From positions 62,001 through 126,000 of the forward strand of contig JAPDOI010000962.1 in the NCBI GenBank assembly GCA_029168955.1: a stretch of DNA of 64,000 nucleotides, given 5' to 3'. A program made the translations under genes and the position numbers. The DNA comes from Aplectana chamaeleonis. Taxonomy: Eukaryota; Nematoda; Chromadorea; Rhabditida; Cosmocercidae. The notes under the pieces were generated by a model, which was not told where the DNA came from, made no database searches, and saw nothing but the letters and a program-made list of their open reading frames with translations. Position 1 is the first letter of the stretch. Every line of letters begins with the position of its first letter. Shown piece after piece: positions 53,231-64,000 of this stretch.

Positions 53231-56200
53231 TACTGGAAAAGAATGCATCAAAGCTATTTCTGGTACGTGTTCTCAGTGCATGAAATCGAAACATCCTTGA
53301 AATGATCGGACTTGATGTAGAACCTGGAATCGCTCGCAATTCACAGTGTTAGGAAAGGTTAAGAAAACAGTTGAGAGTAAAAAACATTGAAATCCTTAGG
53401 TTGAAAAGTATGAAAGAGAACGAGTTAAGTTGGAAAAAAGTTGGAAAACGAAGAAGAAATTAGAAAAATCGTTTATTGAAATTTGAAAGTTGAGAATTTG
53501 AGGGAAAAAGTCAAGGTATGCAGGTTGGAGAAATCCCTGAAACCCCACTACTTTCGTTAAAGGTAAAGGCTAACTTTGGTAAGGGCTAATTTGATGAGAG
53601 AAGAAAGGCGTGTAGGAAAGGAAAGTGTGTATGAAAAGACCCAAAATTCGTCTTTGTACGAATCAAACCCAAAGTGTCTCGCTAACATGAGCTCGCGCAG
53701 TTTATTGAAAAATCAATCAAAACCTCAATTCGAAAAAGTTCCTTAAAACCAAAGCGTTCCTAATACCCTTCTAATACTTCATTACTCGTAAAGTTCGCAT
53801 TGAAAATCTCAAATTCTGTCGCGTCTAAAAATTCTAAGCTATTTCATTCAGAATCAAACGCCATGTTCTTTCTGTAAATCCTGCAATCCTCAGCTATGTG
53901 ATATAAATCCGTATTCCAAAAATCCCAAGCCGTCTTGCTCAAAATCTCCTGGCCCAATTCCTCATTGAAAGTGCTCGAAGTCGTAACATCCTTGAAATGA
54001 TCGGACTTGAAGTAGGACCCGAAATCGCTCGCAATCCTCTAAATGTTAGGAAAGGTTAAGAAAACAGTTGAGAGTTGAAAATTGGAAAACGAAAAAGAAT
54101 TTCATTGAAATTTGAAAGTTGAAAATTTGATGAGGGAGAAAGTCAGACTAGGTAGAAGTAGCTGAAACCCCACTACTTTTGTAAACGGTAAAGGCTAACT
54201 TTGGTAAGGGCTAATCTGATGAGAGAAGAAAGGTGTGTAGGAAAGGAAAAGAAAAGTGTGTAGGAAAGGAAAAGAAAAGTGTGTAGGAAATGAACCAAAA
54301 TTCGTCTTTGTACTAATCAGATCTAAAAAGTGTCCTGTCTTGCGCAGTTTATTGAAAAATCAATCAAAACCTCAATTCGTAAAAGTTCCTTAAAATCAAA
54401 GCGTCTCTAATACCCTTCTAATACTTCATTACTCGTAAAGCTCGCATTGAAAATCTCAAATTCTGTCGCGTCTAAAAATCCTAAGCTTCTATTTCATTCA
54501 GAATCAAAAGCCATGTTCTACTCCACATTCCTGTAAATCCTGCAGTCCTCAGCTATGTGATCCAAATCCGTATCCTAAATATCCCAAGCTGGCTTGCTCA
54601 AAATCTCCTGGCCCAATTCCAAGTTGAAAGTGCTCGAAATCGTAACATCCTTGAAATGATCGGACTTTATGTAGGACCTGAAATCGCTCGCAATCCTCAA
54701 AATGTTAGGAAAGGTTGAGAAAACAGTTGAGAGTTAAAAACATTGAAATCCTTAGGTTGAAAAGTATGAAAGAGAACATCGAGTTAAGTTGGAAAAAAGT
54801 TGGAAAACTAAAAAGAAATTAGAAAAAATCATTAATTGAAATTTGAAAGTTGAGAATTTGATGAGGGAGAATGTCAGGCTAGGTAGGAGAAGTCCCTGAA
54901 ACCCCACTACTTTCGTAAACGGTAAAGGCTAACTTTGGTAAGGGCTAATTTGATGAGAGAAGAAAGGTGTGTAGGAAAGGAAAAGAAAAGTGTGTAGGAA
55001 AAGAACCAAAATTCGTCTTCGTACTAATCAAATCCAAAAAGTGTCCCGTTAACATGAGCTCGCGCAGTTTATTGAAGAATCAATCAAAACCTCAATTCGA
55101 AAAAGTTCCCTGAAACCAAAGCGTTCCTAATACCCTTCTAATACTTCATTACTCGTAAAGCTCGCATTGAAAATCTCAAATTCTGTGGCGTCTGAAAATC
55201 CTAAGCTTCTATTTCATTCAGAATCAAAAGCCATGTTCTACTCCACATTCCTGTAAATCCTGCAATCCTCAGCTATGTGATCCAAATCCGAATCCTAAAC
55301 ATCCCAAGCTGTCTTGCTCAAAATCTCCTGGCCCAATTCCAAGTTTAAAGTGCTAGAAATCGTAACATTCTTGAAATGATCGGACTTGATGTAGGACCTG
55401 AAATCGCTCGCAATCCTCAAAATGTTAGGAAAGGTTGAGAAAACAGTTGAGAGTTAAAAACATTGAAATCCTTAGGTTGAAAAGTATGAAAGAGAACATC
55501 GAGTTAAGTTGGAAAACGAAAAAGAATTTTCATTGAAATTTGAAAGTTGAAAATTTGATGAGGGAGAAAGTCAGGCTAGGTAGGAGAAGTCGCTGAAACC
55601 CCACTACTTTCGTAAACGGTAAAGGCTAACTTTGGTAAGGGCTAATTTGATGAGAGAAGAAAGGTGTGTAGGAAAGGAAAAGAAAAGTGTGTAGGAAAAG
55701 AACCAAAATTCGTCTTTGTACTAATCAAATCCAAAAAGTGTCCCGTTAACACGAGCTCGCGCAGTTTATTGAAAAATCAATCAAAACCTCAATTCGTAAA
55801 AGTTCCTTAAAATCAAAACGTCTCTAATACCCTTCTAATACTTCATTACTCGTAAAGCTCGCATTGAAAATCTCAAATTCTGTCGCGTCTGAAAATCCTA
55901 AGCTTCTATTTCGTTCAGAATCAAAAGCCATGTTCTACTCCACATTCCTGTAAATCCTGCAATCCTCAGCTATGTGATCCAAATCCGAATCCTAAACATC
56001 CCAAGCTCTCTTGCTCAAAATCTCCTGGCCCAATTCCAAGTTTAAAGTGCTCGAAATCGTAACATCCTTGAAATGATCGGACTTTATGTAGGACCTGAAA
56101 TCGCTCGCAATCCTCAATGTTAGGAAAGGCTAAGAAAAAAACTTGAGAGTAAAAAACATTGAAATCCTTAGGTTGAAAAGTATGAAAGAGAACGAGTTAC

Positions 56201-59200
56201 GTTGGAAAAAAGTTGGAAAACTAAAAAGAAATTAGAAAAAATCATTAATTGAAATTTGAAAGTTGAGAATTTGATGAGGGAGAATGTCAGGCTAGGTAGG
56301 AGAAGTCCCTGAAACCCCACTACTTTCGTAAACGGTAAAGGCTAACTTTGGTAAGGGCTAATTTGATGAGAGAAGAAAGGTGTGTAGGAAAAGAAAAGAA
56401 AAGTGTGTAGGAAAGGAAAAGAAAAGTGTGTAGGAAAAGAAACAAAATTCGTCTTTGTACTAATCAAATCCAAAAAGTGTCCCGTTAACATGAGCTCGCG
56501 CAGTTTATTGAAGAATCAATCAAAACCTCAATTCGAAAAAGTTCCCTGAAACCAAAGCGTTCCTAATACCCTTCTAATACTTCATTACTCGTAAAGCTCG
56601 CATTGAAAATCTCAAATTCTGTCGCGTCTAAAAATCCTAAGCTTCTATTTCATTCAGAACCAAATGCCATGTTCTACTCCACATTCCTGTAAATCCTGCA
56701 ATCCTCAGCTATGTGATCCAAATCCGAATCCTAAACATCCCAAGCTCTCTTGCTCAAAATCTCCTGGCCCAATTCCAAGTTTAAAGTGCTCGAAATCGTA
56801 ACATCCTTGAAATGATCGGACTTGATGTAGGACCTGAAATCGCTCGCAATCCTCAAAATGTTAGGAAAGGTTGAGAAAACAGTTGAGAGTTAAAAACATT
56901 GAAATCCTTAGGTTGAAAAGTATGAAAGAGAACGAGTTAAGTTGGAAAAAAGTTGGAAAACTAAAAAGAAATTAGAAAAAATCATTAATTGAAATTTGAA
57001 AGTTGAGAATTTGATGAGGGAGAATGTCAGGCTAGGTAGGAGAAGTCCCTGAAACCCCACTACTTTCGTAAACGGTAAAGGCTAACTTTGGTAAGGGCTA
57101 ATTTGATGAGAGAAGAAAGGTGTGTAGGAAAGGAAAAGAAAAGTGTGTAGGAAAAGAACCAAAATTCGTCTTTGTACTAATCAAATCCAAAAAGTGTCCC
57201 GTTAACATGAGCTCGCGCAGTTTATTGAAGAATCAATCAAAACCTCAATTCGAAAAAGTTCCCTGAAACCAAAGCGTTCCTAATACCCTTCTAATACTTC
57301 ATTACTCGTAAAGCTCGCATTGAAAATCTCAAATTCTGTCGCGTCTAAAAATCCTAAGCTTCTATTTCATTCAGAACCAAATGCCATGTTCTACTCCACA
57401 TTCCTGTAAATCCTGCAATCCTCAGCTATGTGATCCAAATCCGAATCCTAAACATCCCAAGCTGGCTTGCTCAAAATCTCCTGGCCCAATTCCAAGTTGA
57501 AAGTGCTCGAAATCGTAACATCCTTGAAATGATCGGACTTGATGTAGGACCTGAAATCGCTCGCAATCCTCAAAATGTTAGGAAAGGTTGGAGAAAACAA
57601 AAACTTGAGAGTTAAAAACATTGAAATCCTTAGGTTGAAAAGTATGAAAGAGAACGAGTTACGTTGGAAAAAAGTTGGAAAACTAAAAAGAAATTAGAAA
57701 AAATCATTAATTGAAATTTGAAAGTTGAGAATTTGATGAGGGAGAATGTCAGGCTAGGTAGGAGAAGTCCCTGAAACCCCACTACTTTCGTAAACGGTAA
57801 AGGCTAACTTTGGTAAGGGCTAATTTGATGAGAGAAGAAAGGTGTGTAGGAAAAGAAAAGAAAAGTGTGTAGGAAAGGAAAAGAAAAGTGTGTAGGAAAA
57901 GAACCAAAATTCGTCTTCGTACTAATCAAATCCAAAAAGTGTCCCGTTAACATGAGCTCGCGCAGTTTATTGAAGAATCAATCAAAACCTCAATTCGAAA
58001 AAGTTCCCTGAAACCAAAGCGTTCCTAATACCCTTCTAATACTTCATTACTCGTAAAGCTCGCATTGAAAATCTCAAATTCTGTCGCGTCTAAAAATCCT
58101 AAGCTTCTATTTCATTCAGAACCAAATGCCATGTTCTACTCCACATTCCTGTAAATCCTGCAATCCTCAGCTATGTGATCCAAATCCGAATCCTAAACAT
58201 CCCAAGCTGGCTTGCTCAAAATCTCCTGGCCCAATTCCAAGTTTAAAGTGCTCGAAATCGTAACATCCTTGAAATGATCGGACTTTATGTAGGACCTGAA
58301 ATCGCTCGCAATCCTCAATGTTAGGAAAGGCTAAGAAAAAACTTGAGAGTAAAAAACATTGAAATCCTTAGGTTGAAAAGTATGAAAGAGAACGAGTTAA
58401 GTTGGAAAAAAGTTGGAAAACTAAAAAGAAATTAGAAAAAATCATTAATTGAAATTTGAAAGTTGAGAATTTGATGAGGGAGAATGTCAGGCTAGGTAGG
58501 AGAAGTCCCTGAAACCCCACTACTTTCGTAAACGGTAAAGGCTAACTTTGGTAAGGGCTAATTTGATGAGAGAAGAAAGGTGTGTAGGAAAGGAAAAGAA
58601 AAGTGTGTAGGAAAAGAACCAAAATTCGTCTTCGTACTAATCAAATCCAAAAAGTGTCCCGTTAACATGAGCTCGCGCAGTTTATTGAAGAATCAATCAA
58701 AACTTCAATTCAAAAAAGTTCCTTAAAACCAAAGCGTTCCTAATACCCTTCTAATACTTCATTACTCGTAAAGCTCGCATTGAAAATCTCAAATTCTGTC
58801 GCGTCTAAAAATCCTAAGCTTCTATTTCATTCAGAATCAAAAGCCATGTTCTACTCCACATTCCTGTAAATCCTGCAATCCTCAGCTATGTGATCCAAAT
58901 CCGAATCCTAAACATCCCAAGCTGTCTTGCTCAAAATCTCCTGGCCCGATTCCAAGTTGAAAGTGCTCGAAATCGTAACATCCTTGAAATGATCGGACTT
59001 GATGTAGGACCTGAAATCGCTCGCAATCCTCAAAATGTTGGGAAAGGTTAAGAAAAAACTTGAGAGTAAAAAACATTGAAATCCTTAGGTTGAAAAGTAT
59101 GAAAGAGAACGAGTTAAGTTGGAAAAAAGTTGGAAAACTAAAAAGAAATTAGAAAAAATCATTAATTGAAATTTGAAAGTTGAGAATTTGATGAGGGAGA

Positions 59201-62200
59201 ATGTCAGGCTAGGTAGGAGAAGTCCCTGAAACCCCACTACTTTCGTAAACGGTAAAGGCTAACTTTGGTAAGGGCTAATTTGATGAGAGAAGAAAGGTGT
59301 GTAGGAAAGGAAAAGAAAAGTGTGTAGGAAAAGAACCAAAATTCGTCTTTGTACTAATCAAATCCAAAAAGTGTCCCGTTAACACGAGCTCGCGCAGTTT
59401 ATTGAAAAATCAATCAAAACCTCAATTCGTAAAAGTTCCCTGAAACCAAAGCGTTCCTAATACCCTTCTAATACTTCATTACTCGTAAAGCTCGCATTGA
59501 AAATCTCAAATTCTGTCGCGTCTAAAAATCCTAAGCTTCTATTTCATTCAGAACCAAATGCCATGTTCTACTCCACATTCCTGTAAATCCTGCAATCCTC
59601 AGCTATGTGATCCAAATCCGAATCCTAAACATCCCAAGCTGGCTTGCTCAAAATCTCCTGGCCCCATTCCATGTTGAAAGTGCTCGAAATCGTAACATCC
59701 TTGAAATGATCGGACTTGATGTAGGACCTGAAATCGCTCGCAATCCTCAAAATGTTAGGAAAGGTTGAGAAAACGGTTGAGAGTTAAAAACATTGAAATC
59801 CTTAGGTTGAAAAGTATGAAAGAGAACGAGTTAAGTTGGAAAAAAGTTGGAAAACTAAAAAGAAATTAGAAAAAATCATTAATTGAAATTTGAAAGTTGA
59901 GAATTTGAGGGAGAATGTCAGGCTAGGTAGGAGAAGTCCCTGAAACCCCACTACTTTCGTAAACGGTAAAGGCTAACTTTGGTAAGGGCTAATTTGATGA
60001 GAGAAGAAAGGTGTGTAGGAAAGGAAAAGAAAAGTGTGTAGGAAAAGAACCAAAATTCGTCTTTGTACTAATCAAATCCAAAAAGTGTCCCGTTAACATG
60101 AGCTCGCGCAGTTTATTGAAGAATCAATCAAAACCTCAATTCGAAAAAGTTCCCTGAAACCAAAGCGTTCCTAATACCCTTCTAATACTTCATTACTCGT
60201 AAAGCTCGCATTGAAAATCTCAAATTCTGTCGCGTCTAAAAATCCTAAGCTTCTATTTCATTCAGAACCAAATGCCATGTTCTACTCCACATTCCTGTAA
60301 ATCCTGCAATCCTCAGCTATGTGATCCAAATCCGAATCCTAAACATCCCAAGCTGGCTTGCTCAAAATCTCCTGGCCCAATTCCAAGTTGAAAGTGCTCG
60401 AAATCGTAACATCCTTGAAATGATCGGACTTGATGTAGGACTTGAAATCGCTCGCAATCCTCAAAATGTTAGGAAAGGCTAAGAAAAAACTTGAGAGTAA
60501 AAAACATTGAAATCCTTAGGTTGAAAAGTATGAAAGAGAAGGAATTAAACTGAAAAAAAGTTGGAAAACTAAAAAGAAATTAGAAAAAATCATTAATTGA
60601 AATTTGAAAGTTGAGAATTGGATGAGGGAGAATGTCAGGCTAGGTAGGAGAAGTCGCTGAAACCCCACTACTTTCGTAAACGGTAAAGGCTAACTTTGGT
60701 AAGGACTAATTTGATGAGAGAAGAAAGGTGTGTAGGAAAGGAGAAGAAAAGTGTGTAGGAAAGAACCAAAATTCGTCTTTGTACTAATCAAATCCAAAAA
60801 GTGTCCCGCTAACATGAGCTCGCGCAGTTTATTGAAAAATCAATCAAAACCTCAATTCGTAAAAGTTCCTTAAAATCAAAGCGTTCCTAATACCCTTCTA
60901 ATACTTCATTAATCGTAAAGCTCGCATTGAAAATCTTAAATTCTGTCGCGTCTAAAAATCCTAAGCTTCTATTTCATTCAGAATCAAAAGCCATGTTCTA
61001 CTCCACATTCCTGTAAATCCTGCAATCCTCAGCTATGTGATCCGAATCCGAATCCTAAACATCCCAAGCTGTCTTGCTCAAAATCTCGTGGCCCAATTCC
61101 AAGTTGAAAGTGCTCGAAATCGTAACATCCTTGAAATGATCGGACTTGATGTAGCACCTGAAATCGCTCGCAATCCTCAATGTTAGGAAAGGCTAAGAAA
61201 AACTTGAGAGTAAAAACATTGAAATCCTTAGGTTGAAAAGTACGAAAGAGAACGAGTTAAGTTGGAAAAAAGTTGGAAAACTAAAAAGAAATTAGAAAAA
61301 ATCATTAATTGAAATTTGAAAGTTGAGAATTTGATGAGGGAGAATGTCAGGCTAGGTAGGAGAAGTCCCTGAAACCCCACTACTTTCGTAAACGGTAAAG
61401 GCTAACTTTGGTAAGGGCTAATTTGATGAGAGAAGAAAGGTGTGTAGGAAAGGAAAAGAAAAGTGTGTATGAAAAGAACCAAAATTCGTCTTTGTACTAA
61501 TCAAATCCAAAAAGTGTCCCGTTAACATGAGCTCGCGCAGTTTATTGAAGAATCAATCAAAACCTCAATTCGAAAAAGTTCCCTGAAACCAAAGCGTTCC
61601 TAATACCCTTCTAATACTTCATTACTCGTAAAGCTCGCATTGAAAATCTCAAATTCTGTCGCGTCTAAAAATCCTAAGCTTCTATTTCATTCAGAACCAA
61701 ATGCCATGTTCTACTCCACATTCCTGTAAATCCTGCAATCCTCAGCTATGTGATCCAAATCCGAATCCTAAACATCCCAAGCTGGCTTGCTCAAAATCTC
61801 CTGGCCCCATTCCATGTTGAAAGTGCTCGAAATCGTAACATCCTTGAAATGATCGGACTTTATGTAGGACCTGAAATCGCTCGCAATCCTCAAAATGTTA
61901 GGAAAGGTTGAGAAAACAGTTGAGAGTTAAAAACATTGAAATCCTTAGGTTGAAAAGTATGAAAGAGAACGAGTTAAGTTGGAAAAAAGTTGGAAAACTA
62001 AAAAAAAATTAGAAAAAATCATTAATTGAAATTTGAAAGTTGAGAATTCGAGGGAGAATGTCAGGCTAGGTAGGAGAAGTCCCTGAAACCCCACTACTTT
62101 CGTAAACGGTAAAGGCTAACTTTGGTAAGGGCTAATTTGATGAGAGAAGAAAGGTGTGTAGGAAAGGAAAAGAAAAGTGTGTAGGAAAAGAACCAAAATT

Positions 62201-64000
62201 CGTCTTTGTACTAATCAAATCCAAAAAGTGTCCCGTTAACATGAGCTCGCGCAGTTTATTGAAAAATCAATCAAAACCCACAATTCGAAAAAGTTCCCTA
62301 AAAGCAAAGCGTTCTTAATACCCTTCTAATACTTCATTACTCGTAAAGCTCGCATTGAAAATCTCAAATTCTGTCGCGTCTAAAAATCCTAAGCTTCTAT
62401 TTCATTCAGAACCAAATGCCATGTTCTACTCCACATTCCTGTAAATCCTGCAATCCTCAGCTATGTGATCCAAATCCGTATCCTAAACATCCCAAGCTGG
62501 CTTGCTCAAAATCTCCTGGCCCCATTCCATGTTGAAAGTGCTCGAAATCGTAACATCCTTGAAATGATCGGACTTGATGTAGGACCTGAAATCGCTCGCA
62601 ATCCTCAAAATGTTAGGAAAGGTTAAGAAAACAGTTGAGAGTAAAAAACATTGAAATCCTTAGGTTGAAAAGTATGAAAGAGAACGAGTTAAGCTGGAAA
62701 AAAGTTGGAAAACGAAAAAGAAATTAGAAAAAATCATTAATTGAAATTTGAAAGTTGAAAATTTGATGAGGGAGAATGTCAGGCTAGGTAGGAGAAGTCC
62801 CTGAAACCCCACTACTTTCGTAAACGGTAAAGGCTAACTTTGGTAAGGGCTAATTTGATGAGAGAAGAAAGGTGTGTAGGAAAGGAAAAGAAAAGTGTGT
62901 AGGAAAAGAACCAAAATTCGTCTTTGTACTAATCAAATCCAAAAAGTGTCCCGTTAACATGAGCTCGCGCAGTTTATTGAAAAATCAATCAAAACCTCAA
63001 TTCGAAAAAGTTCCTTAAAATCAAAGCGTTCCTAATACCCTTCTAATACTTCATTACTCGTAAAGCTCGCATTGAAAATCTCAAATTCTGTCGCGTCTAA
63101 AAATCCTAAGCTTCTATTTCATGCAGAACCAAGTGCCATGTTCTACTTCACATTCCTGTAAATCCTGCAATCCTCAGCTATGTGATTCAAATCCGTATCC
63201 TAAACATCCCAAGCTGGCTTGCTCAAAATCTCCTGGCCCCATTCCATGTTGAAAGTGCTCGAAATCGTAACATCCTTGAAATGATCGGACTTGATGTAGG
63301 ACCTGAAATCGCTCGCAATCCTCAAAATGTTAGGAAAGGTTAAGAAAACAGTTGAGAGTTACAAACATTGAAATCCTTAGGTTGGAAAGTATGAAAGAGA
63401 ACATCGAGTTAAGTTGGAAAAAGTTGGAAAACGAAAAAGAAATCAGAAAAAAATCATTAATTGAAATTTGAAAGTTGAGAATTGGATGAGGGAGAATGTC
63501 AGGCTAGGTAGGAGAAGTCCCTGAAACCCCACTACTTTCGTAAACGGTAAAGGCTAACTTTGGTAAGGGTTAATTTGATGAGAGAAGAAAGGTGTGTAGG
63601 AAAGGAAAAGAAAAGTGTGTAGGAAAAGAACCAAAATTCGTCTTTGTACTAATCAAATCCAAAAAGTGTCCCGCTAACATGAGCTCGCGCAGTTTATTGA
63701 AAAATCAATCAAAACCTCAATTCGAAAAAGCTCCTGAGAAATCAAAGCGCTCCTAATACCCTTCTAATACTTCATTACTCGTAAAGCTCGCATTGAAAAT
63801 CTCAAATTCTGTCGCGTCTAAAAATCCTAAGCTTCTATTTCATTCAGAATCAAAAGCCATGTTCTACTCCACATTCCTGTAAATCCTGCAATCCTCAGCT
63901 ATGTGATCCAAATCCGTATCCTAAACATCCCAAGCTGGCTTGCTCAAAATCTCCTGGCCCAATTCCAAGTTGAAAGTGCTCGAAATCGTAACATCCTTGA
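53231..64000 (+). repeat. ~715-bp satellite array, 15 or more units, open at right edge
   Basis: The marker CTTGAAATGATCGGACTT begins at 53296, 53991, 54650, 55370, 56067, 56806, 57523, 58268, 58983, 59700, 60414, 61130, 61843, 62558, 63275, and again (cut by the edge) at 63996. Most intervals are 713-721; the early ones vary (659-745). The left border is diverged: the first unit shares only part. AT-rich, no conserved ORF. Recurrent blocks: AACCCCACTACTTTCGTAAA, GGCTAACTTTGGTAAGGGCT, GAGCTCGCGCAGTTTATTGA, TTCTGTCGCGTCTAAAAATC, TCCTCAGCTATGTGATCC. Units 2 onward are very similar, implying recent homogenisation. Confidence 0.9.
54233..54296 (+). repeat. 23-bp subrepeat inside satellite units (example)
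   Basis: GTGTGTAGGAAAGGAAAAGA occurs two to three times in tandem within each 715-bp unit; here three. Copy number of this subrepeat explains most of the length variation: the 739- and 745-bp intervals (units ending 56806 and 58268) have one more copy than the ~715-bp ones. Confidence 0.65.

Noticed and set aside
53231..64000. CRISPR-like or 5S/SL gene cluster as the basis of the 715-bp array
   Set aside because: Units are long with no spacers; no 5S rRNA or SL1 sequence seen in them; a plain satellite in a eukaryote.

Overview
The window is eukaryotic and reads as the genome of a clade V nematode, most likely a strongylid (hookworm-like) parasite. The evidence is two intron-rich genes whose spliced products closely resemble C. 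elegans UCP-4 and COQ-6, GT/AG introns with TTTTCAG or TTTCAG acceptors, trans-splice-like acceptors a few bases upstream of both ATGs, and an RTE-type LINE of the kind I recall as abundant in hookworms. Species assignment is inference.

Layout. At 1-1.8 kb lie repeats and MITEs. At 1.80-9.72 kb is a complete seven-exon ucp-4 gene on the + strand (319 aa, mitochondrial carrier). At 9.7-15.8 kb the intergenic DNA is packed with terminal-inverted-repeat (TIR) elements. At 15.83-31.73 kb is a complete twelve-exon coq-6 gene on the + strand (452 aa, flavin monooxygenase of ubiquinone synthesis). Its 8.05-kb tenth intron holds a long foldback, a full-length but frameshifted LINE with an 11-bp target duplication, and part of a second LINE with a 10-bp target duplication. 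At 31.7-40.6 kb I find no gene, only MITEs, a CR1-like LINE tail, tRNA-like fragments and an AT-rich repeat. At 40.6-48.4 kb is a satellite with a unit of about 917 bp, including two older units carrying insertions. At 48.4-53.2 kb are a possible solo LTR, G-tract hairpins and a 40-bp minisatellite. From about 53.2 kb to the right edge runs a satellite with a unit of about 715 bp (15 or more units).

How it fits together. Both genes encode mitochondrial inner-membrane functions (carrier transport and coenzyme Q synthesis) and lie in the same order and strand as I recall for K07B1.3/K07B1.2 in C. elegans. Almost all the size of these genes comes from mobile DNA in introns; every exon joins in frame. 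The most novel material is the set of non-autonomous TIR families: one group whose ends read TTTAAAG or close to it, with members joined end to end through a shared TTTAAA; a 1.8-2.5 kb family (called HIR here) that hosts other insertions; and a CTCAGA-ended family with an internal 390-bp tandem expansion. All TIR and satellite calls were made by eye, so edges may be off by several bases.
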